Below, piece after piece: positions 51,142 to 61,100 of a stretch of 64,000 nt of DNA (positions are counted from its first letter, which is position 1; the number at the start of each line of letters is the position of its first letter). Position numbers and translations under genes: made by a program. The DNA is from JBBRMW01 sp965246845 (GTDB lineage Bacteria; Chloroflexota; Anaerolineae; Aggregatilineales; UBA2796): assembly GCA_965246845.1 (NCBI GenBank), contig CBDFFR010000005.1, forward strand, positions 625,246-689,245, written 5' to 3'. The notes under the pieces were generated by a model. That model saw only the letters and a program-made list of their open reading frames with translations. It did no database searches and was not told the origin of the DNA.

Positions 51142-52998
51142 ATGGATACAATCTTACGCCGCACCGGGCGCGATCTCGATAATGCACTCACTTCCGCGCA
51201 GCAAACGCTCGACCTGCTGCGCAGCCAGCTACAAGGCGGGCGGATCGATGCGCCGTTTTTCGAGAAGCGCATCACGGACGTCACCGGGCTGCTGGCCGAT
51301 GTGATCGAAGACCGCAAGCATTCCGGCCAGCAGGAACGGCTCGCCAAACTATACGAGGTCAGCCGCGTGATCGGCTCCTCGCTGGACCTGCAAACCGTCC
51401 TTGATCAGGTGATGGATGCGATCATCCAGCTCACGCGCGCCGAACGCGGTTTCCTGATGTTGCTCGATGAAGACAATCACCTGGCGGTGCAGGTCGCGCG
51501 TAATTTCGATCAGGAAAACGTCGGATCGGAGTCGTTCACCTTGAGCCGCACGATCACCTCGCGCGTGCTGGAAGGCGGTTCCCCCGTCGTCACCACCAAC
51601 GCGCAGGAGGACCCGCGCTTTTCATCGTCGCAGAGCATCGTCGCGCAGGCGCTGCGCAGCATCATGGCAACCCCATTGCGCGCACGCGGCCAGATCATCG
51701 GCGTGATTTACGTCGATAATCGGCTGCGGTCGGGCTTATTCAGTGATGCCGATCTCGATATGTTGGACGCCTTCGCGGGGCAAGCCGCCGTCGCCATCGA
51801 CAACGCGCGCCTCTTCCGCGAGACGGATAAAGCGCTCGCGGCGCGGGTCGAGGAATTGACGATGCTCGGCTGGATCGACCGCCAGTTGAACGAAACGCTG
51901 GATTTGCAGAACACGATGCGCCAGACGCTCGAATGGTCGATCCGTGTGTGTAGCGCGGAGAACGGCACGCTCGCGATCTATGACCCGGAAGGCGACTCTT
52001 GGCGCGTGGCTGCCGCGATGGGAAAGACCGCACCGCTGCACGAGGGCGACCCGGTAGATGGAATGCTGCCCTTCTTCGATTTCATCCAGAGCGCGATCAC
52101 AAGCCAGGATGCGCAGTTCAAACCGCTGGGTGTGAACGGCGTCGCCTCCGCGCTGTTCTGCGTCCCGATCCGGCGCGAGAACAACGTCGTCGCGCTTGCG
52201 CTATTCGGCAGCCTCAGCGCGGATGCGTTCACCGAAGAGAGCCGCCGCCTCGTCAAGCGCGTTGCGGAGCGGGCAGCCATCGCGCTTGAAAATGGACGGC
52301 TGTACGAGGCCGTGCGCGCCGCCAACCTCGCCAAATCGGAGTTCGTGAGCATCGTCGCGCACGAATTGAAAAACCCGATGACGAGCATCGGCGGCTACAC
52401 CGATTTGCTCAAGGTGGCGGGTCCGGTCACGGAGCGGCAGGAGCAATTCATCGCGACGATCAAGAACGTGGTGAACCGGATGCGCCTGCTCGTGCAGGAC
52501 CTGAGCGACATCAGCCGCATCGAATCCGGCCACCTGCGCATCGAGATCAAGCCCGTGAGCGTGCAGGAAGTCGTCGATGCTGCGCTCGAAGCGACCGTCC
52601 CGGAGATTGAGCAGCGCGGCCATCATCTCATGTTGCATATCGACCCCGTGCTTGGCCTCGTCAGCGCGGACCGTGACCGCCTGATACAGGTCTTGGTCAA
52701 CCTGCTCAGTAATGCGTACAAATATACGCCCGAAGGTGGCACGATCCGCGTTGAAGCAGCAAAACGAGATGAACACGCCGCATTCAGCGTGCAGGATAAC
52801 GGCGTCGGTATGTCGCCGGAGCAAATCGCCAAACTCGGAACGAAGTTCTGGCGCGCGGATAACGGTCTTGGTCAGCCGGGAACGGGTCTCGGCTTCGCGA
52901 TCACGCGCAACCTGATCGATGTGATGGGCGGGACGCTCGACATCCAGAGCGAGCCGGGGCGCGGCAGCACCTTTACGTTCGAGCTGCCGCTGGTATGA
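51142..52998 (+). CDS. Double-GAF sensor histidine kinase
   Basis: 618 residues from the ATG at 51142 (ribosome site AAGGGA). An N-terminal coiled coil (about 1-65), GAF 1 (about 75-220: LYEVSRVIGSSLDLQTVLDQV, IGVIYVDNRLRSGLFSDADLDMLDAFAGQAAVAIDNA), GAF 2 (about 235-385), HisKA with His407 in IVAHELKNPMTSIGGY and HATPase_c (NLLSNAYKYTPEGG, VQDNGVGMSPEQ, GTGLGFAITRNLIDVMGG). No membrane segment. No response regulator lies in the operon, which continues with a deacetylase-type gene and a second kinase. Confidence 0.93.
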   Translation: MDTILRRTGRDLDNALTSAQQTLDLLRSQLQGGRIDAPFFEKRITDVTGLLADVIEDRKHSGQQERLAKLYEVSRVIGSSLDLQTVLDQVMDAIIQLTRAERGFLMLLDEDNHLAVQVARNFDQENVGSESFTLSRTITSRVLEGGSPVVTTNAQEDPRFSSSQSIVAQALRSIMATPLRARGQIIGVIYVDNRLRSGLFSDADLDMLDAFAGQAAVAIDNARLFRETDKALAARVEELTMLGWIDRQLNETLDLQNTMRQTLEWSIRVCSAENGTLAIYDPEGDSWRVAAAMGKTAPLHEGDPVDGMLPFFDFIQSAITSQDAQFKPLGVNGVASALFCVPIRRENNVVALALFGSLSADAFTEESRRLVKRVAERAAIALENGRLYEAVRAANLAKSEFVSIVAHELKNPMTSIGGYTDLLKVAGPVTERQEQFIATIKNVVNRMRLLVQDLSDISRIESGHLRIEIKPVSVQEVVDAALEATVPEIEQRGHHLMLHIDPVLGLVSADRDRLIQVLVNLLSNAYKYTPEGGTIRVEAAKRDEHAAFSVQDNGVGMSPEQIAKLGTKFWRADNGLGQPGTGLGFAITRNLIDVMGGTLDIQSEPGRGSTFTFELPLV

Positions 52999-53798
52999 CG
53001 CACTGGTTTTTCTCCCCCCATTCTGACGATGCGGCGCTCTCCTGCGGCGGCCAGATCGCCACGCTGACGCGCGAAGGCGTGCGCTGTGTGATCATTACCG
53101 TAATGGCGGGCGACCCGCCGCCCGATATAGTTGTGACGCCGTTCATCGTGGATCACTGGGCGCGCTGGCGGCTCGGCACGGGTGCGGCAGTCACCGAAGC
53201 ACGCCGCGCCGAAGACCGCGATGCCGCGCAAAGCCTCGGCGCGGAGATCATCTTCCTCGATTACCCCGAAGCGCTGTATCGCGGCTACGAGGGACTAGCA
53301 AATCTGTTTGGCACGCCGAAAATGGAAGATATGCTCACGCTCTTCGCCGATCTGACGGATAAAATCACACACAAGTCCTTCGCGCGGGTGCGCCTCACGG
53401 ATACGGTTCACCTGCCGCTCGGAGTCGGGGAACATGCTGACCACCTGATCGTCGGCGCGGCGGGCGTGGCCTTCCGGCGCGTGCGCGACGTGCGCTATTA
53501 TGTGGATTATCCATATAGCCGCCAGCCTGAGCGCGTGGCCGATTCCGTCACGAAGCGGATGCACGCACCGGGACGCACTGCGCAGGAAATCGTGATCGCG
53601 GTCGATGAAGAGGCACTACGAACGAAGATCGAGGCAGTGGCGTGTTTCCGTTCGCAAATTAATAGTTTCTGGCCGGATAACGCGGCAATGGCCGAAGGCT
53701 TACGGCAGGATATGCAAATGAATGGTGGCGAGCGCGAATGGACGCTCACGCCGGCATCTATAAAGGAGAGCGAGCATGACCGCATCAGCACAGATTAG
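52995..53798 (+). CDS. PIG-L/LmbE-family deacetylase-like hydrolase
   Basis: 267 residues; the start overlaps the kinase stop as ATGA. FSPHSDDAALSCGGQIATL holds the zinc-binding HxDD, and the later HADHLIVGAAG supplies the third ligand region. The family removes N-acetyl groups from GlcNAc-type sugars (MshB, BshB). It ends 23 bases inside the next kinase, so translation of the three genes is coupled. Substrate unknown. Confidence 0.88.
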   Translation: MTHWFFSPHSDDAALSCGGQIATLTREGVRCVIITVMAGDPPPDIVVTPFIVDHWARWRLGTGAAVTEARRAEDRDAAQSLGAEIIFLDYPEALYRGYEGLANLFGTPKMEDMLTLFADLTDKITHKSFARVRLTDTVHLPLGVGEHADHLIVGAAGVAFRRVRDVRYYVDYPYSRQPERVADSVTKRMHAPGRTAQEIVIAVDEEALRTKIEAVACFRSQINSFWPDNAAMAEGLRQDMQMNGGEREWTLTPASIKESEHDRISTD

Positions 53799-54687
53799 CC
53801 CATTCGATGCAGCGCTCGCGCTCCTCGACCAGATCAAAAGTAGCATCGAGAGCGACCCCGCGCGCAGTCAACTGGACGAATTGCGCACGCTGCTTACGGT
53901 CGCGAAAGCTGACGGAGCGAACGAGGGTAAAGATGGTCAGGAAGACGCCGCCGCGCTGCGCAAGAAACTGGACGCGACCGTACAGGAAACCGCGTCGTTT
54001 GCCTCGCTGATGGTTCACGAGATACGCAAGCCGATGACGAGCATTCGCGGCTATATCGATATGCTTGCCAAGCCGGGCATGGTCGGACCGCTGAACGAGA
54101 TGCAAACGCAGTTCGTTTCGACGATCCGCACCAATGCAATTCGAATGGAAGGGCTGGTCGCGGACATCAGCGACATCAGCAAGCTGAACAGCGGGCGGCT
54201 GCGGCTCGAAGCGAAGATGACGACTTTCGGGCAAATCGTGATGGATGTGCAGAAGCAGGCCGACGCGCTGATCACCGAATATGGGCAGACCGTGAACTGG
54301 GACATCCCGCAGGGCTTGCCGTTCTTGAACACGGATGCGAAGCAGCTTGCGAAGGTCCTGTTCTACCTGCTCCGCAACGCGATCCAGTATGCGCCGAAGG
54401 GGATCGGGCAGATTACGGTCAAGGCGGAAAAGGTCGAATCGAACACGTTACACGTCACCATCGCCGACAACGGGATCGGCATGAGCGCGGAGGAAATCGC
54501 GCGGCTCGGCGAATTGTTCTACCGCGCCGATAACGAACTTGTCACTTCGGAACGCGGCTACGGCCTCGGCATCCCCATCGCGCAAGGGCTGCTCAAGCTG
54601 ATGGGTGGCAGCTTCGACTTGGTGACGAGCGAAGTGGGGAAGGGCAGCACATTCGGGTTCACGCTACCGGGGATGGAAATGTCCTGA
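53776..54687 (+). CDS. Histidine kinase without sensor domain
   Basis: 303 residues. About 75 helical residues, then HisKA with His81 in LMVHEIRKPMTSIRGYIDML and HATPase_c with FYLLRNAIQYAP, IADNGIGMSAEE and GYGLGIPIAQGLLKLMGG. The dimerisation helices closely resemble those of the double-GAF kinase upstream, suggesting duplication, and the two could form heterodimers. Overlaps the LmbE gene by 23 bases with its own ribosome site AAAGGAGAG. Confidence 0.9.
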   Translation: MTASAQISPFDAALALLDQIKSSIESDPARSQLDELRTLLTVAKADGANEGKDGQEDAAALRKKLDATVQETASFASLMVHEIRKPMTSIRGYIDMLAKPGMVGPLNEMQTQFVSTIRTNAIRMEGLVADISDISKLNSGRLRLEAKMTTFGQIVMDVQKQADALITEYGQTVNWDIPQGLPFLNTDAKQLAKVLFYLLRNAIQYAPKGIGQITVKAEKVESNTLHVTIADNGIGMSAEEIARLGELFYRADNELVTSERGYGLGIPIAQGLLKLMGGSFDLVTSEVGKGSTFGFTLPGMEMS

Positions 54688-54773
54688 CCTTAAAAAGGAA
54701 TGCCTTGTGTCAAATTTAGAATGGATGTACTACAATCAGCTTGTGTTATTCGTTGCACGAGTGAGGTGATCCA

Positions 54774-55148
54774 ATGTTTAGAGGCACTAAAGCATTTTCC
54801 AGCTTTTCGGTCAGCGACATTCCAAAGGCGAAAACATTCTACGAAGCGGTGCTGGGGCTGGAAGTTTCAGTAGAAGATGATCTGTTGAACTTACATATTG
54901 CGGGCGGCATTCCGATCCTTGTCTATCCGAAGCCGAACCACACGCCCGCTACTTACACTATCCTCAATCTTCCGGTCCCGGACATCCAGCAGGCGATAAG
55001 CGAACTTCGCAAATCAGGTGTGCAGTTTGAACATTACGATGAGCCTGTGAAAACTGATGAAAACGACGTGTTCACCGCAGCGGGTGTTAAACAGGCATGG
55101 TTCAAAGACCCGGCAGGCAACATTATCTCTGTGATAGAGACGACCTGA
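54774..55148 (+). CDS. VOC/glyoxalase-superfamily protein
   Basis: 124 residues with ribosome site GAGGTG. One vicinal-oxygen-chelate domain: FSSFSVSDIPKAKTFYEAVLGLEVS at the N-terminus and QAWFKDPAGNIISVIET at the C-terminus, a common stress-protein subtype. Metal ligands are not clear in the first half. Function unknown. Confidence 0.88.
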   Translation: MFRGTKAFSSFSVSDIPKAKTFYEAVLGLEVSVEDDLLNLHIAGGIPILVYPKPNHTPATYTILNLPVPDIQQAISELRKSGVQFEHYDEPVKTDENDVFTAAGVKQAWFKDPAGNIISVIETT

Positions 55149-55174
55149 AGGCGCGTTGACGCCCAACGTGGTGG

Positions 55175-55690
55175 CTATTCGACCCACGCTTTGAGCGACT
55201 CGCGCATCAGCGCGCGGGCGCGATGCAGGCGGCTTTTTACGGTCGCTATCGTGAGTTGCAGTGCCTCCGCGACCTGTGGCGCGGTGAGGTCTTCGACATC
55301 GCGCATGATCAATACTTCGCGCAGGTTCGGCGGCAAATCGGCGAGCGCAGTCATCACATCGCGACGCAGCAAGAGGTCATGTTCCGGGATCCGGATGTAC
55401 ATGAGCGCGGCCCGTTGCGCCTCGCCCGCGTGCAGCAGCGCATAGCATTGGTGACGCACGATGCGGAATACGAAGCTCAGGAACGCCGCCGAAACGCGCA
55501 GCGTGCCAATCTTCTGCGCGGCCACCCATAGCGTTTCCTGTACGGCATCCTCGACATCTTCCGGTGTCGCGCAATATTTTTTAGCGAAGCGCGTGACGGT
55601 TGGCTGATAGGTCGCGAGCAACGTTTCGAGCGCAGCAGGATCACCCTGCCGCGCTGCTTCAACCAGAACGGGATCAAGCGTTGTTCGCAT
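55175..55690 (-). CDS. ECF-type RNA polymerase sigma factor
   Basis: 171 residues. Region 2 at about 22-90 (DVEDAVQETLWVAAQKI, AFLSFVFRIVRHQCYALL) and region 4 at about 115-167 (LPPNLREVLIMRDVEDLTAPQVAEALQLTIATVKSRLHRARALMRE). No anti-sigma factor is adjacent; the gene before it, 2 bases away, encodes a DUF2892 membrane protein. Target promoters unknown. Confidence 0.92.
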   Translation of the reverse strand: MRTTLDPVLVEAARQGDPAALETLLATYQPTVTRFAKKYCATPEDVEDAVQETLWVAAQKIGTLRVSAAFLSFVFRIVRHQCYALLHAGEAQRAALMYIRIPEHDLLLRRDVMTALADLPPNLREVLIMRDVEDLTAPQVAEALQLTIATVKSRLHRARALMRESLKAWVE

Positions 55691-55692
55691 CG

Positions 55693-55911
55693 CTACTTCT
55701 TGAGTTTACGCCCGACCAGCGCGCACATCGGACACCAACCTACAAAACCCGTCACGACGAGGAATAGCGCGGAGCCGACCAGCAGGACGGTACGCAGCGG
55801 CGTTGGTTCACCAAATACGGGTCCGCTCACAAATGCCGCACCGACGAGGAGTATAGCGAATGCAATGCGGATGATCCGCTCGAAATTTGGCACGTTCTTT
55901 GGGTATATCAT
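55693..55911 (-). CDS. DUF2892 (YgaP-type) small membrane protein
   Basis: 72 residues. NVPNFERIIRIAFAILLVGAAFV and LLVGSALFLVVTGFVGWCPMCALVGRKL give two membrane helices and the family's CPxC-type motif (CPMC). DUF2892 proteins are often linked to sulfur or rhodanese functions. Co-transcribed with the sigma factor downstream. Confidence 0.88.
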   Translation of the reverse strand: MIYPKNVPNFERIIRIAFAILLVGAAFVSGPVFGEPTPLRTVLLVGSALFLVVTGFVGWCPMCALVGRKLKK

Positions 55912-56052
55912 GGCGAAAATCCTTTACATAGTGTGGGGTTCACTACGTAAGAGTGGATTGCCGGGCAAAAGGATTCATGACTTTTACGAAAAGCGGGCAG
56001 GTTTGGGCTAAAATGTCCGCAGATTTACGTGCTGCAAAGGATCAAGCCTGCC

Positions 56053-58074
56053 GTGAAACAATACCCGCCCGTCTCGCCCAAAGCGCCCTACCTCTGGCAT
56101 GGCGGCGATTACAACCCTGAACAATGGCCGGAGACGATCTGGCCTGTCGATTTCGACCTGATGAAGCAGGCGGGATTCACATGCGCAACGGTCGGGGTAT
56201 TCAGTTGGGTATCCTTGCAGCCGAATGAAGAGACCTACACGTTTGAATGGCTCGATAAAATCATGGATGGGCTGCACGCCAACGGCCTGCACGCCGTCCT
56301 CGCCACACCGAGCGCTGCACAGCCCGCGTGGATGTCCGCGAAGTACCCGGATGTGCTATACGCGGGCGACGACGGCCAGCGTTACGCACACGGCAAGCGC
56401 GTCAATTATTGCCCGAATTCGCCGAATTATCGCCGCCTCGCGGTCGCGATGGCGCAAAAACTGGCCGAGCGCTACAAGGATCACCCGGCGCTGCTGTGCT
56501 GGCATATCAGTAACGAATACGGCGGCGAACACGGCGCGCATTGTCTGTGCGAAACGTGCGCGGGGCAGTTCCGCGAATGGCTCAGGGTCAAATATGAGAC
56601 GCTCGATTGCCTCAACGAGCGCTGGTGGACCAAATTCTGGGGACATACGTATACGGATTGGGAGCAGGTCACGCCGCCTTACGCGAACGGCGAGAACAAA
56701 ATTCACGGATTGAATATCGATTATCGCCGCTTTATGACCGATAGCTATCTCGACTGCTTCAAACTCGAACGGGACGCGATCCGTCCGCTCACACCCGATG
56801 TTCCGATCACCACGAACATGATGGGGACCTATATGCCGCTCAATTATCGCGTCTGGGCGAAGGAACTGGATGTGATCGCGTGGGATTGCTACCCCTGGCC
56901 GAACGCCGACAGCGCCGAGATCGCCTTTCACCATGACCTCAATCGCGGCCTCAAGGACGGCCAGCCGTTCCTGCTGATGGAGCAGACGCCGAGCAGCCAG
57001 AACTGGCAGCCTGTGAACGCGCTCAAGCGCCCAGGCGTGCTACGCCTGTGGAGCTACCTCGCGGTCGCGCACGGCGCGGATAGCGTGCAATATTTCCAGT
57101 GGCGGCGCGGTCGCGGTGGCTTCGAGAAATTCCATAGCGCGGTTGTCGAACACAGCGGGCGCTCCGATACACGCATTTTCCGCGAGGTGGCCGAACTCGG
57201 CGCGGAATTGCACGCGCTCGGCGACTCGATCATCGGCGCAGGGACGGATGCAAAAGTCGCGATCCTCTACGATTGGGAGAACCGTTGGGCAATCGAAAAC
57301 GCGAGCGGTCCCGTAACGGATAAAAAATACCTCGCGACGGTAATCAGGCACTACCGCGCCTTCCACCGCAAGAACATCGCGGTGGATGTTGTCTTCCCCG
57401 ATTCGGACCTGAGCGGCTATGCGCTCATCGTCGCGCCGATGCTGCACATGATTCACCCGGCGCTTGGCGGCAAGATCGAAGCGGCGGTGCGCAAGGGCGC
57501 GAGCTTCGTCACGACGTACTTTTCCGGCGTGGTCGATGATACCGATCTGGCTTACGAAGGCTATCCGGGACCGTTGCGCGGCGTGACCGGAATCTGGGCG
57601 GAAGAGATCGACGCGCTGTACCCCGGCCAGACAAACACGATCATCATGAGCGACGGCAGTGGCGGCTTCACCTGCGACCACCTTGCTGATCTGATCCATG
57701 TGGAAGGCGCAAAAGTCCTCGCGACGTTTGGCGAAGATTTCTATAAAGGGCGTCCGGCACTGACCGAAAATGTGTTTGGGACGGGCAAGGGTTATTACAT
57801 CGCCAGTGACCCGGATGACGCATTCCTCGCGATGTTCTATGGCCGCCTGCTCGACGCGCACCGCCTAGCGCCGCCTTTCGAGCGTATCCCCGCCGGGCTG
57901 GAAGTCACGATCCGCCTCAAGGACGGCCACCGTATCTACTTCCTGCTCAACCACAACGCGGCGGGTACGGACCTCCAGCTTGGCGAGCAGGTCTTGACCG
58001 ATCTGGTGAGCGGCGAAACGCTGCGCGGTTCGGTCGCGCTGCACCCGCACGGCGTCCGAATCTTACGCAGCTAA
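56053..58074 (+). CDS. Beta-galactosidase, glycoside hydrolase family 42
   Basis: 673 residues from the GTG at 56053, with AAAGGA 12 bases upstream; a GTG 8 codons earlier is possible. GH42 blocks: HGGDYNPEQWPETIWPVDFDLMKQAGF, acid/base Glu155 after Asn in WHISNEYGGEHG, nucleophile Glu310 in LLMEQTPSSQNWQ. The structural zinc cysteines are Cys120, 164, 166 and 169. C-terminal trimerisation and beta domains follow. Cytoplasmic, cleaves beta-galactosides from imported oligosaccharides. Confidence 0.95.
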   Translation: MKQYPPVSPKAPYLWHGGDYNPEQWPETIWPVDFDLMKQAGFTCATVGVFSWVSLQPNEETYTFEWLDKIMDGLHANGLHAVLATPSAAQPAWMSAKYPDVLYAGDDGQRYAHGKRVNYCPNSPNYRRLAVAMAQKLAERYKDHPALLCWHISNEYGGEHGAHCLCETCAGQFREWLRVKYETLDCLNERWWTKFWGHTYTDWEQVTPPYANGENKIHGLNIDYRRFMTDSYLDCFKLERDAIRPLTPDVPITTNMMGTYMPLNYRVWAKELDVIAWDCYPWPNADSAEIAFHHDLNRGLKDGQPFLLMEQTPSSQNWQPVNALKRPGVLRLWSYLAVAHGADSVQYFQWRRGRGGFEKFHSAVVEHSGRSDTRIFREVAELGAELHALGDSIIGAGTDAKVAILYDWENRWAIENASGPVTDKKYLATVIRHYRAFHRKNIAVDVVFPDSDLSGYALIVAPMLHMIHPALGGKIEAAVRKGASFVTTYFSGVVDDTDLAYEGYPGPLRGVTGIWAEEIDALYPGQTNTIIMSDGSGGFTCDHLADLIHVEGAKVLATFGEDFYKGRPALTENVFGTGKGYYIASDPDDAFLAMFYGRLLDAHRLAPPFERIPAGLEVTIRLKDGHRIYFLLNHNAAGTDLQLGEQVLTDLVSGETLRGSVALHPHGVRILRS

Positions 58075-58178
58075 AACTCGAATTGGAGAGGGGTTTGTGA
58101 TATGATGAGCATAGAACAGACGTACACAAACCGTATTAGATTAGCATCGCTTTTCATATTGCATGTGAGCAGGTAGCT

Positions 58179-61100
58179 ATGTCCTCGAAACCCCCCTTCA
58201 ACGACGATGATGACGATGATGAAGACGACAGGCCAATAGGCAACAAGCCGGGTGGCAACCCTGCGTTCACGAGCAGTCGACCCCCTTCATCCACCAACCC
58301 TTTCAATAAACCCGCTGGGTCCGCGCCCGCGCCACGACCGGGCGCATTTGGTGGCTCGTCAGCATTCAAAAAAGATGATGAGAATGAGGACGACGAGGAC
58401 GACAAGCGCCCCGCGCCGCGTCCGGCCTCAAGCAGCACGTTCGGGAACCCGTCGGGCAACCGTCCGGCAGGCAGCAACCCACCCGGCAGCGGATTCGGAT
58501 CGTCCTCTTCTGGCAGCGGTTTTGGTTCCAACCAGCCGCGCCCGGCGTCCACATTCAGTCCTCAGCCAAAGGCCACATCGCGCGACGATGAGGACCAGAA
58601 AAAAGACGCGCCCCCTCCGGCAGGTGGCAGCATGTTCGGCAACCGACCCAGCGGCACAGGTGGCAACACGCCAGCGGCATCCGCCGCGCCGCCGAGAGTC
58701 AGCACCAGCGCGCCCGGTGGCCTCTCGACGCCCGGCGGCTCATCCGCGCCGAAACCGACGTTCGGTTCACCCGCAGCCAAAGCACCGGATAAACCCGCCG
58801 ACAAGCCGCAGGAAGCCCCGCGCACGGGCGGTTTGTTTGGCGCTAAAAAGCCGGATGACAAGCCCGCTACGACTAAAGATGCACCGAAAAAAGAAGACGA
58901 TAAAGGCGCTGCTGGCCGGGGGTTTAATCTCTTCAACAGGGGCGGCGCGAAGCCGGACGATGCGAAGAAGGACGCGCCAAAAACATCCGACAAGCCCGCG
59001 ACCCCGAAGAATGCGCCTGCAAAGGATGATAACAAAGGTGGCAGTAGCGGTTTCCTCGGTCGGTTGACCAATCGTGGCGGCACACCGGATGAGAAACCCG
59101 CCACAGCAAAAGACGCGCCCAGGACACCCGATAAGCCTGCTTCCTCACCTGCACCATCGTCGTCTGCTTTCGGCGCGAAACCCGCCACGACGAGCGCGCC
59201 CGCGTCACCTTTCGGAAGCGCAAAACCCGCCACCTCCGCGCCGCCCGCGCTGAACGCCGGAGCCGCGAAGCCAGCCTCCCCGAAAACCGCGCAGCCTCCC
59301 CCTGAATCGACCGGGCGCAGCTTCCTCGGCAACCTGACCGGGCGCTTCCGGCGTGGTGAGGTTCCCGCTGACGGTCCCAAAGCCTCCGCTGCGGCGGGCG
59401 GGCGCAAGGTTCCGGCAGCCGCGCCGCCCACGCGCATCGATGGCAAACAGGCCAAACCGCTCGAAAAGAAGAATGCTGCGGAAGTGCAGGTCCGGCACGC
59501 CTGGGACCGCAACCGCCAGTTGGACGTGATCGGCGTGGGATTCGTCATTTTCGGGCTGATTGTCTTTTTCGGTGTGATTGCGCCCGGCGACCCGAAAGGG
59601 CAGGATGCTTTTATCACCAGCGTGATCGTGCGTATCCTCGGCCAGTTCTTCGGCTATGGACGCTATGTGATGTTCCTGCCCGCGCTGGTCATGGGCGGCT
59701 GGTTGATTTACCGCCACTTCGGGGAAGAGCAGCGCGTTTTTCAGGTGACGCGCGTGATCGGCTGGATCGCGGTATTTTTCGCGCTCGTGACCACATTCCA
59801 GCTTGTCGAATTGCTCAACCCCGCTGTGCCGTCGCTGGATATTCTCGCGAAACGATCCAGCCTGCTCGCGACCGAATTACGCGGCGGCGGTATCGTCGGC
59901 GACAGGCTGTATATGCTGCTGATGCGCGCGATGGGCGATTATCCGACCTTCGTGGTAGTGATTGGCTGGTGGTTGATTGCGTTGATGCTGGCCTTTGAGG
60001 TCACGTTTGCGGAGATCACGACTTATGTGCAATCCGTTGGGAGTATCCTCGCGGGGATCGGCGCCGGCTATGGCAATAGCCGCCAGCGCGCTATCGCCAA
60101 CCGTGAATTGAAGCGCTCAGAAGTCGCGAAAACAGCGGAAGTCGTTGTGAGCGGTAATGCAGCAAGAGCCGGACTTGCGACGGCGGTGGCGTTGCCCGCC
60201 CCATCCAAAGACGCGAAACTGGCGCTGCCCGCCAATACGACGGCTGCCGAGGCGGCTGGAGACGCAAAGAAGGGGCTGGCCGTCAGCGGCATGTTTCAGC
60301 GTGGGACGGCTGCGGCTGCAGCTACTTCTATAGCGGAACCTGTAAAAACGCCTGAGCCTGTCAAGGTCGAAGACAAGCCCGCCGCGCCGCGCAATCCATT
60401 CGCTGCGCCTAAACCTGCTGATGCAGAGATGACACCGAAAGTCGAAGAACCCGCGAAGGCTGGCGGCTCGCGCTTCAACCCGTTCGCAAAGCGCGACGAG
60501 TCGCCCAAAACTGCTGCTCAAAGTGAAGCGAAGCCTGTCGAATCCATTAAGCCGGGTGATGCTGCAAAGCCTGCGGTCGCGTCCGGCGGCGGTATATTCG
60601 GGCGCGCGAAAGCGGCTGAGAGTCCAGCGCCCGTCGCGAGCATACCCGCTGAGACCAGCAAGCCTGCTGATTCAACTGCAAAACCAGAAGCTGCACGCAG
60701 TGGATTCAATCCGTTCAATCGCGGCGCTCCCAAGAGCGAGCCAGATAAAGTAGAGACGGCTAAACCTGCATTGCCCGCGCCCAAACCGGAAGCCGCAACC
60801 CCGCCACCCGTCACGGCGAAAGCACCGGAACCAACCGCGAATCCGGTCAACACTCCTGCCAGCGCCATCATCGAACCTGCCGCGAAGCCGGGTGATACCG
60901 CGCGCATGGGAGCCACCGGACCAATGACGCCCATGCGCTCGCCCTTCGCACCAAAACCAACGGCTACCGTGCCGCTCGACGAGGAAGACGACGAAGATAC
61001 CGTTAGTACGGTTGCAGAACGCACACCCGCTCGCCCCATCCCGGCGGCAGCCGCGCCGCGCCTTACGTCGTTCGGGATGCGTCCGCCACCTGCTAAACCA

